This document shows, piece after piece, positions 7,651 to 16,405 of a stretch of DNA of 64,000 bases (positions are counted from its first letter, which is position 1; every line of letters starts with the position of its first letter). The position numbers and the translations under genes are program-made. The notes beneath the pieces are model-generated. The model had not been told where the DNA came from, made no database searches, and worked only from the letters and a program-made list of their open reading frames with translations. The stretch comes from Streptomyces durocortorensis. Its GTDB lineage: Bacteria; Actinomycetota; Actinomycetes; Streptomycetales; Streptomycetaceae. The stretch covers positions 5,084,001 through 5,148,000 of the forward strand of contig NZ_CP134500.1 of assembly GCF_031760065.1 (NCBI RefSeq), written 5' to 3'.

Positions 7651-8463
7651 CTACTTCCCGAGGTAGACCGGCTTCTCCTTGGCGAGGAACGCCTCGACCG
7701 CGATGGTGTGGTCCGCCGACGCGCCCGCCCGGGTCTGGAGTACGTCCTCCTTCTCCAGCGCCTCGGCGAGCGTGTGCCCCGCGCCGTAGGCCATCGACTC
7801 CTTCAGCGCCGCGTACGCCACCGTGGGCCCGTCGGCCAGGGTTCGGGCCACCGAGGCGGCCTGCTCGGCCAGCTCGGCTGCCGGGACAACGCGGTTGACG
7901 ATGCCCAGCTCGTACGCGTCCTGGGCGGAGATCGAACGCGGGAAGAACAGCAGGTCGGCGGCGCGGCTCTGCCCGATCAGCCGGGGCAGCGTCCAGGACA
8001 CGCCGGAGTCGGCGGTCAGCGCGACGCCCGCGAACGAGGTGTTGAAGGAGGCGGTGTCGGCCACCACCCGGTAGTCGGCCGCCAGAGCGAAACCGAACCC
8101 GGCCCCGGCCGCGACGCCGTTCACCCCGGCGACGACCGGCTTCGGCATCTCGGTGATCGCCCGCACGATCGGGTTGTAGTGCTCCCGTACCGTGCTCAGC
8201 GCGTTCCCGCTGCCCGACTCACGGGTCGCCGCGAGCGAGGCGACGTGCTCCTTGAGGTCCTGGCCGACGCAGAAGGCGCGCCCGGTGGCCGTGAGCAGAA
8301 CGGCCCGGACGTCCGCGTCCGCCGACGCCTCCACCAGCGCGTCCCGGAGCGCGACCTTCGCCGCGGTGTTCATCGCGTTCATCGCGTCGGGTCGGTTGAT
8401 CGTGATCGTCGCGAGCCCCTCGCTCACGTCGTACAGAACGGTGTTCGCCTGCTCGTCGGCCAT
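7651..8463 (-). CDS. crotonase-family enoyl-CoA hydratase/isomerase (PaaG-like)
   Basis: 270 residues with a complete crotonase fold: ATITINRPDAMNAMN, the oxyanion-hole segment GRAFCVGQDLKEH, and GVNGVAAGAGFGFALAADYRV. At the position of the second catalytic residue the sequence reads TADSGVSWTLPRL, an Asp rather than the hydratase Glu, as in PaaG-type 1,2-epoxyphenylacetyl-CoA isomerases and related enzymes. The physiological substrate is unknown, and no phenylacetate catabolic genes are nearby, so a general acyl-CoA hydratase/isomerase label is safest. It is convergent with tag. Start at ATG 8463. Confidence 0.85.
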   Translation of the reverse strand: MADEQANTVLYDVSEGLATITINRPDAMNAMNTAAKVALRDALVEASADADVRAVLLTATGRAFCVGQDLKEHVASLAATRESGSGNALSTVREHYNPIVRAITEMPKPVVAGVNGVAAGAGFGFALAADYRVVADTASFNTSFAGVALTADSGVSWTLPRLIGQSRAADLLFFPRSISAQDAYELGIVNRVVPAAELAEQAASVARTLADGPTVAYAALKESMAYGAGHTLAEALEKEDVLQTRAGASADHTIAVEAFLAKEKPVYLGK

Positions 8464-8778
8464 TCCGGTATCCCCTCACTGCTCGGGCATCGTTGCCACT
8501 GGAGGCAAGCATGGCCGACGCCGACCGGGGCAGAGATGTGACCTGCGTCTAACAATTGGCTCTCACCTGGGAGGCCGGGGCGGCGCAGTATCGCAGCCGG
8601 ATCGCCGAATTGGGGGGTTTTGCGAGAGCGCGTTGCGCAAGCGATGCGGACCGATGTTGGTCATCGGGGTCCCTGATGCGGGATAATGGCGAAGAAGCAA
8701 TGTGTTCGATGCCGGTGAGGCAGCGCCTGTCATGGGGCCGCCGGTTGCGATGAGCTGGTTTCAGGAAGGGGAACGAGC
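8464..8778. other. intergenic region upstream of DUF3117 and the crotonase gene
   Basis: A 315-bp divergent gap. I see no gene in it. A weak promoter-like pair facing DUF3117, TTGGTC (8657-8662) and GATAAT (8682-8687), has a 19-bp spacer, longer than ideal, so it is only a possibility. Confidence 0.35.
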
Positions 8779-8946
8779 ATGGCGGCCATGAAGCCGCGGA
8801 CGGGCGACGGCCCGCTCGAGGTGACAAAGGAGGGGCGGGGCATCGTCATGCGCGTTCCGCTCGAAGGCGGCGGTCGGCTTGTTGTCGAGCTGACTCCGGA
8901 CGAGGCCGATGCCCTCGGCGACGCGCTGAAGAAGGTCGTCGGCTGA
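8779..8946 (+). CDS. DUF3117 small conserved protein
   Basis: A 55-residue protein (start AAMKPRTGDGPLEVTKEGRG, end DALGDALKKVVG) highly conserved across actinomycetes (Rv1211 in M. tuberculosis, from memory). Its function is unknown. The sequence is mixed charged with a predicted short beta region (GIVMRVPLEGGGRLVVELTP) and a C-terminal helix. An AGGAAGGGG Shine-Dalgarno sits seven bases before the ATG, and an unusually strong hairpin follows the stop, so this is a stand-alone transcription unit and probably well expressed. Confidence 0.85.
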   Translation: MAAMKPRTGDGPLEVTKEGRGIVMRVPLEGGGRLVVELTPDEADALGDALKKVVG

Positions 8947-8967
8947 CGCGGAACGCCCATCACCTTC

Positions 8968-9015
8968 ACCGCTGCCCCGGTACGGCATCCACGGATGCCG
9001 TACCGGGGCAGCGGT
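8968..9015. terminator. very strong hairpin terminator after DUF3117
   Basis: A perfect 21-bp stem (left arm 8968-8988, right arm 8995-9015, core GCTGCCCCGGTACGGCAT) closes on a six-base loop CCACGG. A flanking CGGAACGC/GCGTTCCG pair can extend it. It separates DUF3117 from the convergent O-methyltransferase gene and can serve both. Confidence 0.85.
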
Positions 9016-9074
9016 GCGTTCCGGGGCCGTACGGGAACACCGGGGAACGACAGGGAACACCCGGGCGTACGGGG

Positions 9075-9740
9075 TCAGCCGCGCCGGACCGCGCAGAGCA
9101 GGCCGTCGCCGACCGGCAGCAGGGTCGACATCAGCTCCTGGCTCTCCCGCACCGCCCGCAGCAGGTCCCGCAGCCGCAGCACTTCGGCGGGCTGGGCGGC
9201 GGAGTCGACCGTGCGGCCGTCCGCGAAGACGCCCTCGAAACAGACCAGGCCGCCGGGCCGCAGCAGGCGCAACGATTCAGCGAGCACGTCGAGGCTCTCC
9301 AGCCGGTCGCCGTCGCAGAAGACGAGGTCGTAACCGCCGTCCGCGAGCCGGGGCAGGACGTCCAGGGCGCGGCCGGGGATGAACCGGGCCCGGTTGGTGG
9401 CGAAGCCCGCCTCGCGGAACGCCTCCCGGGCGAACTGCTGGCGCTCGGGCTCGGGGTCCACCGTGGTCAGGACGCCGTCCGGCCGCATGCCGTGCAGCAG
9501 ATAGATGCCGGACACACCCGTGCCCGTGCCGATCTCCGCCACCGCCTTGGCGTCCGCGGCGGCGGCCAGCAGGCGCAGCGCGGCGCCGGTGCCCGGTGAC
9601 ACCGAGCGGAGCCCCAGCTCGCGGGCCCGTTCCCGGGCCCGGTGCAGGGCTTCGTCCTCGGCGACAAAGGCGTCGGCGAACGCCCAGCTCGTCTGCCGGT
9701 TGGCGGTAATGACCCTCTCCTGTCCCCGTAGTTGGCGCAA
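9075..9740 (-). CDS. SAM-dependent O-methyltransferase (family 3)
   Basis: 221 residues with a class I methyltransferase fold: EIGTGTGVSGIYLL (SAM motif I), TTVDPEPERQQFAREAF, DLVFCDGDRLESLDVL and LLRPGGLVCFEGVF. It resembles the O-methyltransferase I recall next to sigE in mycobacteria (Rv1220c); the methyl acceptor is unknown. The longest start is TTG at 9740. A better Shine-Dalgarno (AGGAGAGG) lies inside that extension, shortly before an ATT codon that begins ITANRQTSWAF, so the true N-terminus may be about ten residues shorter and use a non-standard codon. It is divergently transcribed from sigE and shares the intergenic region with it. Confidence 0.85.
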   Translation of the reverse strand: MRQLRGQERVITANRQTSWAFADAFVAEDEALHRARERARELGLRSVSPGTGAALRLLAAAADAKAVAEIGTGTGVSGIYLLHGMRPDGVLTTVDPEPERQQFAREAFREAGFATNRARFIPGRALDVLPRLADGGYDLVFCDGDRLESLDVLAESLRLLRPGGLVCFEGVFADGRTVDSAAQPAEVLRLRDLLRAVRESQELMSTLLPVGDGLLCAVRRG

Positions 9741-9764
9741 CGGTGACTGTATCCGCTGGACCCG

Positions 9765-9790
9765 GGAACCCGCAGATGGGACCGGGCGTT
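9765..9790 (+). promoter_or_regulatory. ECF-sigma consensus promoter upstream of sigE
   Basis: GGAACC, a 16-base spacer, then CGTT, matching the SigE/ECF group consensus GGAAC(C)-N16-(C)GTT. It points toward sigE, with the predicted start site about 120 nt before the coding start, and suggests autoregulation by SigE. Confidence 0.6.
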
Positions 9791-9917
9791 GTGCAAGGAG
9801 TGGGGAAAGCGCAGCGACCCGGCCCGCGGATCGGACCGGTGAGCTGCGGGGAAGTTCCGGGCCCTGCCCGGCCCCAACAGGGAAAAGGCTTATCCGGAGC
9901 TAACGGGCGAGGTGGCT

Positions 9918-10679
9918 ATGGTAGGGGCTCCACTGGACACCACCAGAGCCGATAGGGGAGGTGCGGCTGCGCCTGTGGATCGGGGAGGGGTGCTGAGGCG
10001 CCTTCTCAGGTCGGCCGGTGAGCCGAAATCCGTGACCAACATTGCTGACCGTTCTTCCGAAGACTCCGCACCGACCGCGACCTTCGCCTCTGATGCGGAT
10101 TCTCAGGCGTGGACCCCGCCCTCATGGGAAGAGATCGTCAGCACGCACAGCGGTCGCGTGTACCGCCTCGCCTACCGGCTGACAGGAAACCAGCACGACG
10201 CCGAGGACCTCACCCAGGAGGTCTTCGTCCGCGTGTTCCGCTCGTTGTCGACGTACACCCCGGGCACCTTCGAGGGCTGGCTGCACCGCATCACGACCAA
10301 TCTCTTCCTCGACATGGTCCGCCGCAAGCAGCGCATCCGGTTCGACTCGCTGGGCGACGACGCGGCCGAGCGGCTGCCGAGCCGTGAGCCGTCCCCGCAG
10401 CAGGTCTTCAACGACACCCACTTCGACGCCGATGTGCAGCAGGCGCTGGACACCCTCGCGCCCGAATTCCGCGCGGCCGTGGTCCTCTGCGACATCGAGG
10501 GCCTCAGCTACGAGGAGATCGCCGCGACCCTCGGGGTGAAGCTCGGCACCGTCCGCAGCCGCATCCACCGGGGCCGCTCGCATCTGCGCAAGGCCCTCAA
10601 GCACCGTTCGCCCGAGGCCCGCGCCGAGCAGCGCTCCCTGGCGGACGCGGTCCTGGCGGGGGAGGGCGGAACGGCGTGA
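9918..10679 (+). CDS. sigE: ECF RNA polymerase sigma factor SigE
   Basis: 253 residues from ATG 9918 (a GTG six bases earlier is also possible). After a variable 65-residue N-terminus comes region 2 ([31 protein letters not shown], then [17 protein letters not shown]) and region 4 ([32 protein letters not shown]). The next genes encode a zinc anti-sigma factor, an HtrA protease and TatB, the arrangement of the mycobacterial sigE locus (Rv1221-Rv1224). This is therefore the actinobacterial SigE/envelope-stress orthologue, distinct from the S. coelicolor factor named SigE that is controlled by CseBC. It should direct genes with GGAAC/GTT promoters, including its own. The stop overlaps the anti-sigma start (GTGA). 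Confidence 0.9.
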   Translation: MVGAPLDTTRADRGGAAAPVDRGGVLRRLLRSAGEPKSVTNIADRSSEDSAPTATFASDADSQAWTPPSWEEIVSTHSGRVYRLAYRLTGNQHDAEDLTQEVFVRVFRSLSTYTPGTFEGWLHRITTNLFLDMVRRKQRIRFDSLGDDAAERLPSREPSPQQVFNDTHFDADVQQALDTLAPEFRAAVVLCDIEGLSYEEIAATLGVKLGTVRSRIHRGRSHLRKALKHRSPEARAEQRSLADAVLAGEGGTA

Positions 10680-11740
10680 GTGGTACAGGTCCGACCCCTG
10701 CCGAAGCGCACCTGGGGGACCGGCTCGCCGCGCTGGTCGACGGCGAGCTGAATCATGACGCCCGCGAGCGGGTCCTGGCCCACCTGGCGACCTGCGCCAA
10801 GTGCAAGGCCGAGGCCGACGCCCAGCGCCGCCTCAAGAGCGCCTTCGCCATGTCCGCCTCACCTTCACCCTCCGAGGGGTTCCTGGCCCGCTTGCAGGGC
10901 CTTCCCGGGGGTCCCGGCGGCGACGGCACCGGCTCCGGTTCACCGTTCGGCGGCCGGGGTCCCTTCGCCGACGAGTTCTACCCCGGGCTGCGGCCCTCCA
11001 CCGGCGGCACCCGCACCGACGCCGCGCGCTCCCCCCTGGACGGCTTCGGCTACCTCCCCGCCGCGCACGGCTCCACCGCCGTGCTGCCCGGCGCCTCCGG
11101 TTCCGGTTCGGTCTTCCGCATACACGAGGTGTCCCGCGACGCGGACCGTTCGCCGTGGCGCGGGCGGCGATTCGCGTTCGCCGCGGCCAGTGCCGTCTCC
11201 CTCGCGGCCATCGCGCTCGGCGGCACCCTGCCGCTGGAGTCCGGCGCCGAATCCCCGCTTCGTGCCGAGGGCAGCGGGAACAACGTGACCCCGCTCGACG
11301 CCGAGACCCGCGCCGAGAACGGCACCGACGCGGTCAGCCGCCGGGGCGGCGGCGCCCTCGCGGTGACCGGCGACGACGCGGCGGCGGGACAGCCCCCGAG
11401 CGGCACGACGGCCTCCGGGACGAACGGCGTGCCCCCGTCGCTCACGGGCACGGCGACTCCGGCGGATCCGGCCGTGACCCCGCCGGTGAACCGGCAGGCG
11501 GCGACGGCCGCACCGCTGCTTTTCGGCCTTTCCGCGCCGACCGGACACCCCTTCACGCTTCCCGCGCTGAACGTGTCCGTGCCGCCGCTGATACGCCCGA
11601 CCGCCTCCGGTGCCCCGCTGCTCGCGGCGGCCCTCGGCGGCGGTGCGCTGTCGAAGCCGCCCCCGGCGGCAGCCCCCTCAGGACCGTCCCCGTCCGTGCC
11701 CGCCAACGATCTGGCGAGCCCCCTTTCCCCGCGCCGTTGA
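10676..11740 (+). CDS. rseA: zinc-containing anti-sigma factor (RseA-like), membrane-bound
   Basis: 354 residues. The N-terminal zf-HC2 anti-sigma domain has the ZAS motif H36-x3-C40-x2-C43 ([10 protein letters not shown]), expected to bind SigE and, in many members, a redox-labile zinc. Residues about 160-180 ([20 protein letters not shown]) form one membrane segment, and the C-terminal half is a low-complexity Ala/Pro/Thr/Gly extracytoplasmic tail. The GTG start overlaps the sigE stop by four bases, so the two are translationally coupled and should be made in balanced amounts. The tail is longer than in the mycobacterial protein. Release by the neighbouring HtrA or another protease is an inference from context. 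Confidence 0.88.
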   Translation: MSGTGPTPAEAHLGDRLAALVDGELNHDARERVLAHLATCAKCKAEADAQRRLKSAFAMSASPSPSEGFLARLQGLPGGPGGDGTGSGSPFGGRGPFADEFYPGLRPSTGGTRTDAARSPLDGFGYLPAAHGSTAVLPGASGSGSVFRIHEVSRDADRSPWRGRRFAFAAASAVSLAAIALGGTLPLESGAESPLRAEGSGNNVTPLDAETRAENGTDAVSRRGGGALAVTGDDAAAGQPPSGTTASGTNGVPPSLTGTATPADPAVTPPVNRQAATAAPLLFGLSAPTGHPFTLPALNVSVPPLIRPTASGAPLLAAALGGGALSKPPPAAAPSGPSPSVPANDLASPLSPRR

Positions 11741-11829
11741 CCGGACCCTGCGCGGGGATTCGCGAACCTGGTTGAATTCCGGTGAGGGACGCCTCTGTGG
11801 GGCGTGCAGAGGCCAGTTGCGGGGAGAGC

Positions 11830-13725
11830 ATGGACGACGGGAAGCCCACCGGGCCGCAGGCGAAATGGTGGAGTCGCCCCACGGGGCCGAAGAGCGAGTC
11901 GCAGGCCACTACGGCGTCCCCGGCCGTCACCGAGGACGCCTCGGCCGGTACGCAGGGCGCCCCGGAGGCGGCCGCCCCGGCCGTACCCGGCACCCCCGAC
12001 CCGGTGGACACCCGCCGTACCCCGGACGCCCCGGCCCCGGACGCCTCGGCTCCGGATGCCCCGGCGCCCGGAGCGGTCGGCGGACTGGTTGCTTCCGGCT
12101 CCTCGTCGGACGCGTACGGCCACCCGGGCCCGGCCTCCTGCCCCGAAGGTCAGCCGCTGCACCAGCCTGACGAGTACAGCACCCCGCCCTACGGCGGCCC
12201 CGGCCCCTGGGCGCCCGCGCCCCCGGTGCAGCGGCCGACGCCGCCGCACGGCACCGCCGTACCGCCGCAGGCCGGCGGCCCGTCCCCGCAGTACGCCGCG
12301 ACGAACGGTGCGGGTATCCCCGCCCCCGCCCCCGGCCCGGCACCGCGGTCCGCGCCCGAGGACAGCTTCGTAGCCCCGCCCCCGCAGCCGAGCGACGGCT
12401 TCGCACCCCTGCAGGCCCAGCACCCGCAACCCCCGGCGAACCCCGGGCCCCCGGCGAACCCCGCGCACGCGACGCACCCCGGGCCCGACGCACACGCACC
12501 ACAGCAGCACACGCAGCAGCACACGCAGTGGCTCCAGTACGACCCCTGGGGCGCCCCGGGGCAGCCGCTGACCCGCGGCGGGCCGCCCGAAGGCGCCGAG
12601 CCGGGGCGGAAGAAGCGCCGCCGGGGCGGGGCGTTCGCGGGCGTGCTCCTGCTGACCCTGGTCGCGAGCGGCATCGGCGGCGGAGTCGGCGCGTACGTCG
12701 AGCGCAACGGCGGGCTGACCACGGTGGAACTGCCGCAGGCCGGCCGGGACAGCGGCGACCGGGCGCCCGAGAGCGTCGCGGGCATCGCCGCCAGCGCCCT
12801 GCCCAGCGTGGTCACCCTGCACGTCAGCGGCACCGCCGAGTCCGGCACGGGCACCGGCTTCGTCCTCGACGGCCAGGGCCACATCCTCACCAACAACCAC
12901 GTCGTCGCCCCGGCCGGATCCAGCGGGGACATCACCGTGACGTTCAGCAGCGGTGAGACGGCCTCCGCCGAGCTGGTCGGCAAGGACAGCGGCTACGACC
13001 TCGCGGTCGTCAAGGTCCGCGGGGTCTCCGGACTCAAGCCCCTGCCCCTCGGCAACTCCGACAATGTGCGGGTCGGCGACCCGGTGGTGGCGATCGGCGC
13101 CCCCTTCGACCTGTCCAACACGGTGACCTCGGGCATCATCAGCGCCAAGCAGCGGCCGATCACCGCGGGCGGCGAGAAGGGCGACGGCAGCGACATCAGC
13201 TACGTCGACGCCCTTCAGACCGACGCCCCCATCAACCCGGGCAATTCCGGTGGTCCCCTGGTCGACACCAAGGCCCACGTCATCGGCATCAACAGCGCGA
13301 TCCGTGCGGCCGACAGCGGCAAGGGCCCCGAGTCCGGCGGCCAGTCGGGTTCCATCGGCCTCGGCTTCGCGATACCCATCAACCAGGGCAAGCGCGTCGC
13401 CGAGGAGCTGATCAACACCGGGCGGGCGACCCACCCGGTCATCGGCGTGACGCTCGACATGAAGTTCACCGGCGACGGGGCCAAGGTCGGCACGAAGGGC
13501 GCCGACGGCGGACCGGCCGTCGCGAAGGACGGTCCGGCGGACAAGGCGGGCATCCGGTCCGGCGATGTCATCACCGAGGTCGAGGGCCAGCGGGTGCACA
13601 GCGGGGAGGAGCTGATCGTGAAGATCCGGGCCCACCGTCCGGGTGACGATCTGGACCTCGTCCTGACCCGGGGCGGCGAGGAGCGGACCGTGACGCTGAC
13701 CCTCGGTTCGGCGAGCGGCACGTGA
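11830..13725 (+). CDS. htrA: membrane-anchored HtrA/DegP-type serine protease with PDZ domain
   Basis: 631 residues. A proline-rich cytoplasmic N-terminus of about 260 residues (runs of PPANP, PDAPAPDASAPDAP) is followed by a membrane helix (GAFAGVLLLTLVASGIGGGVGAYV). The extracytoplasmic trypsin-like domain has catalytic His357 (TNNHVV), Asp390 (GYDLAVV) and Ser473 (NPGNSGGPLVD). The C-terminal PDZ domain contains PADKAGIRSGDVITEVEG. It follows sigE and its anti-sigma gene, pointing to a role in envelope-stress proteolysis, possibly on the anti-sigma factor. The ATG with GGGGAGAG just upstream is preferred over an earlier in-frame GTG. The long disordered N-terminus is normal for Streptomyces HtrA-like proteases. 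Confidence 0.9.
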   Translation: MDDGKPTGPQAKWWSRPTGPKSESQATTASPAVTEDASAGTQGAPEAAAPAVPGTPDPVDTRRTPDAPAPDASAPDAPAPGAVGGLVASGSSSDAYGHPGPASCPEGQPLHQPDEYSTPPYGGPGPWAPAPPVQRPTPPHGTAVPPQAGGPSPQYAATNGAGIPAPAPGPAPRSAPEDSFVAPPPQPSDGFAPLQAQHPQPPANPGPPANPAHATHPGPDAHAPQQHTQQHTQWLQYDPWGAPGQPLTRGGPPEGAEPGRKKRRRGGAFAGVLLLTLVASGIGGGVGAYVERNGGLTTVELPQAGRDSGDRAPESVAGIAASALPSVVTLHVSGTAESGTGTGFVLDGQGHILTNNHVVAPAGSSGDITVTFSSGETASAELVGKDSGYDLAVVKVRGVSGLKPLPLGNSDNVRVGDPVVAIGAPFDLSNTVTSGIISAKQRPITAGGEKGDGSDISYVDALQTDAPINPGNSGGPLVDTKAHVIGINSAIRAADSGKGPESGGQSGSIGLGFAIPINQGKRVAEELINTGRATHPVIGVTLDMKFTGDGAKVGTKGADGGPAVAKDGPADKAGIRSGDVITEVEGQRVHSGEELIVKIRAHRPGDDLDLVLTRGGEERTVTLTLGSASGT

Positions 13726-13843
13726 CGGCCATCGCAAGGTACCGCCCGGACACGTTCGACAGGTACCGTTGAGCGGTCCGGCGACCGGAGAGGCCCGGTC
13801 GGGATCGCACGGAGAACACGCGGAGAACACGAGGAGCAGCTAG

Positions 13844-14353
13844 GTGTTCAATGACATAGGCGCACTGGAGCTGTTGACGCTCGGAGTGCTGGCCGTGCTG
13901 GTCTTCGGCCCCGACAAGCTCCCCAAGCTGATCCAGGACGTCACGCGCACCATCCGCAAGATCCGTGAGTTCTCGGACAGCGCGAAGGAAGACATCCGCT
14001 CGGAGCTGGGTCCGCAGTTCAAGGACTTCGAGTTCGAGGACCTCAACCCCAAGACGTTCGTCCGCAAGCAGCTGATGGACGGCAACGACGACCTGGGGCT
14101 GAAGGAGATCCGCGAGAGCTTCGACCTGCGCAAGGAGATGGCGGACGTCACCGACGCGGTCAACGGCCGCTCGGCCGCCCCGGCCACCGCGGCCGATTCC
14201 GCCAACAGCGCGGCGAACGGCTCCGCCGGCGCGAACGGGGCAGGCCCGTCGACCAGCCTCACCAAGACCGATGTCACCACACCTGACCTGCTGAAGAAGG
14301 CCCCGGCCGCCGACCGGCCCGAGCGCCCGCCGTTCGACGCAGACGCCACCTGA
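13844..14353 (+). CDS. tatB: twin-arginine translocase subunit TatB
   Basis: 169 residues. The N-terminal membrane hairpin GALELLTLGVLAVLVFGPDKLPKLIQD has the conserved Glu, the FGPDKLP hinge and the following amphipathic helix (VTRTIRKIREFSDSAKEDI), all of TatA/B type. The length and the downstream LGPQFKDFEFEDLNPKTFVRKQL segment are typical of actinobacterial TatB rather than the much shorter TatA. It recognises folded twin-arginine precursors together with TatC. The GTG is preceded by GAGGAG, and just before that GGAGAACACG occurs twice. It closes the sigE-rseA-htrA-tatB cluster. Confidence 0.9.
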   Translation: MFNDIGALELLTLGVLAVLVFGPDKLPKLIQDVTRTIRKIREFSDSAKEDIRSELGPQFKDFEFEDLNPKTFVRKQLMDGNDDLGLKEIRESFDLRKEMADVTDAVNGRSAAPATAADSANSAANGSAGANGAGPSTSLTKTDVTTPDLLKKAPAADRPERPPFDADAT

Positions 14354-14478
14354 CCCCGGTCAATCCCGACTCGTCCGGACGGTATGGCTATTCTCCATCT
14401 GTCCGGTTGCGAGGACGCCCACGCCCGCGGGGGGCGGGCCGCTCCGGATCTTGACTGATCGAGGAGGCGGCCGCTCAG

Positions 14479-15141
14479 ATGGAGACGACGAGTCGGGTGG
14501 ATACGGACGGTGCCCCGGGCACGGTCACGGCGGAGGGCGTGCCGGCGGCCCGGCGGACCGTCGACGGCTACCTGGAAGCGCCCTTCCCCTGGTACGGGCT
14601 GGACGAGGCCTTCACCGGCCCGCGCTGGCTGATGCAGGTCGGCACGGCGGCGGACGGCACGGTCCAGCACGGGTCGGTCGGGCACGGCCACGAGCCGTCG
14701 GTGAAGACCGACGGGGCCGCCGCCGAGAAGGAGCGGTTCGCGGTGGTCATCACCGTGGCGGCGAGCCCGGTGCGGCGCAGCGGTGACGGTACGGGTGTGC
14801 TGGACGCCACCACGGTGTCCTCGGCGGCCTGGCTCGCGGGCTCCGGCCTGCTGGCGTACACCTGGCCGCCGCTGATGGACCACTCGCTGCGCGACGACTG
14901 GCTGGACCAGCAGACCGAGACGGCGTTCACCCTCGCCGACGACCTCGGCAGCGCGCCCTGGTCGACCCTGTCACTGCCGGTGGACGGCGTGCCCGTGGAG
15001 TTCCACTACCGCGAGTCCGAGTTCGGCTGGGTGCTCGCCGGGTCGGCGCACACGGGCGTGCACATCGGGGCGTACGGGCGGGGGATGAGCGCGTACGGGC
15101 TGGGCTTCTCGGTCGTCAAGGACATCGAGACATACGCGTAG
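14479..15141 (+). CDS. conserved hypothetical protein
   Basis: 220 residues, no recognised domain. It has no signal peptide or clear membrane helix; one moderately hydrophobic segment (WLAGSGLLAYTWPPLMD) lies mid-protein. Conserved-looking features are an aromatic start (YLEAPFPWYGLDEAFTGPRWLMQV), WSTLSLPVDGVPVEFHYRES and a Gly-rich C-terminus (GVHIGAYGRGMSAYGLGFSV), suggesting a compact alpha/beta cytoplasmic protein. ATG start with GAGGAGG 12 bases upstream. It is convergent with the Mrp ATPase gene and separated from it by a strong hairpin. Confidence 0.7.
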   Translation: METTSRVDTDGAPGTVTAEGVPAARRTVDGYLEAPFPWYGLDEAFTGPRWLMQVGTAADGTVQHGSVGHGHEPSVKTDGAAAEKERFAVVITVAASPVRRSGDGTGVLDATTVSSAAWLAGSGLLAYTWPPLMDHSLRDDWLDQQTETAFTLADDLGSAPWSTLSLPVDGVPVEFHYRESEFGWVLAGSAHTGVHIGAYGRGMSAYGLGFSVVKDIETYA

Positions 15142-15148
15142 CAGCGTC

Positions 15149-15183
15149 ACCGGGCGGGCCGGCCGACCACCGGCCCGCCCGGT
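15149..15183. terminator. bidirectional hairpin terminator
   Basis: ACCGGGCGGGCCGG pairs perfectly with CCGGCCCGCCCGGT (14 bp) around the seven-base loop CCGACCA. It lies between convergent genes. Confidence 0.8.
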
Positions 15184-15228
15184 CACCTCATGCGTGGCCG
15201 GGCACCGGACCCGCCCCGTGAACGGGTG

Positions 15229-16362
15229 TCAGAACTTGTTGCGCGGCGTGATGCCCAGCGACATGCCCGACAGGCCGCGCTGACGGCCGCCCAGCTTCCC
15301 GGCGATCGAGCGCAGCGCGCTCCCGGCGGGGGAGTCCGGGTCGGACAGGACGACCGGCTTGCCCTCGTCGCCGCCCTCGCGCAGCCGTACGTCGATCGGG
15401 ATCGAGCCGAGCACCGGCACCTCGGCGCCGACCGTCTTCGTCAGGCCCTCCGCGACCCGGGCGCCGCCGCCCGAGCCGAACACGTCGACCATCTCGTCGC
15501 AGTGCGGGCACGGCATGCCCGACATGTTCTCCACGACGCCGACGATCTTCTGGTGGGTCTGCACGGCGATCGAACCGGCGCGCTCGGCCACCTCGGCCGC
15601 CGCCTGCTGCGGGGTCGTGACCACCAGGATCTCCGCGTTCGGCACCAGCTGCGCCACCGAGATCGCGATGTCACCGGTGCCCGGCGGCAGGTCGAGCAGC
15701 AGGACGTCCAGATCGCCCCAGTACACATCGGCGAGGAACTGCTGGAGCGCCCGGTGCAGCATCGGACCGCGCCACACCACGGGCGCGTTGCCCGGGGTGA
15801 ACATGCCGATGGAGATGACCTTCACCCCGTGCGAGGACGGCGGCATGATCATGTTCTCGACCTGGGTGGGCTTGCCGTCGGCGCCGAGCATCCGGGGCAC
15901 GCTGTGCCCGTAGATGTCCGCGTCCACGACGCCTACCTTCAGCCCGTCCGCCGCCATCGCCGCCGCGAGGTTCACCGTCACCGAGGACTTGCCGACGCCC
16001 CCCTTGCCGGAGGCGACCGCGTACACCCGGGTCAGCGAGCCGGGCTTGGCGAACGGCACCTCGCGCTCGGCGTTGTTGCCGCGCAGCGCGTTCGCCAGCT
16101 CCTTGCGCTGTTCGTCGCTCATGACGTCGAGGGTGACCTCGACCCGCGAGACGCCTTCGACCCGGGCGACCGCCTCGGTCACGTTGCGGGTGATCGTCTC
16201 GCGCATCGGGCAGCCGGAGACCGTGAGATACACCGTGACAGCGACTACACCGTCAGGATCGATCTCGACCGATTTCACCATGCCCAGCTCGGTGATCGGG
16301 CGGTGGATCTCCGGGTCGTTCACTGTCGACAGTGCCTCAAGCACCGCGTCTTCCGTAGCCAT
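15229..16362 (-). CDS. mrp: Mrp/NBP35-family iron-sulfur cluster carrier ATPase
   Basis: 377 residues. An N-terminal MIP18/DUF59 domain (VNDPEIHRPITELGMV, then VYLTVSGCPMRETI) is followed by a deviant P-loop ATPase with ASGKGGVGKSSV, DADIYGHSVPRML, DLPPGTGDIAISV and the iron-sulfur motif PCPHC. Members bind and deliver 4Fe-4S clusters. The ATG at 16362 gives the usual start (ATEDAVLEALSTVNDPEIH); an upstream in-frame extension has no conserved content. It follows the MgtE/CBS and DUF1003 genes on the same strand and may be co-transcribed with them. Confidence 0.9.
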   Translation of the reverse strand: MATEDAVLEALSTVNDPEIHRPITELGMVKSVEIDPDGVVAVTVYLTVSGCPMRETITRNVTEAVARVEGVSRVEVTLDVMSDEQRKELANALRGNNAEREVPFAKPGSLTRVYAVASGKGGVGKSSVTVNLAAAMAADGLKVGVVDADIYGHSVPRMLGADGKPTQVENMIMPPSSHGVKVISIGMFTPGNAPVVWRGPMLHRALQQFLADVYWGDLDVLLLDLPPGTGDIAISVAQLVPNAEILVVTTPQQAAAEVAERAGSIAVQTHQKIVGVVENMSGMPCPHCDEMVDVFGSGGGARVAEGLTKTVGAEVPVLGSIPIDVRLREGGDEGKPVVLSDPDSPAGSALRSIAGKLGGRQRGLSGMSLGITPRNKF

Positions 16363-16405
16363 ACCGACGATGTTACGGCGCTGGACCCTACGCGCGGGTA
16401 GCCCC

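Noticed and set aside
11050..13830. A 926-codon minus-strand open frame
   Set aside because: Antisense to anti-sigma and htrA genes, which have clear motifs; no start signal and no domain.
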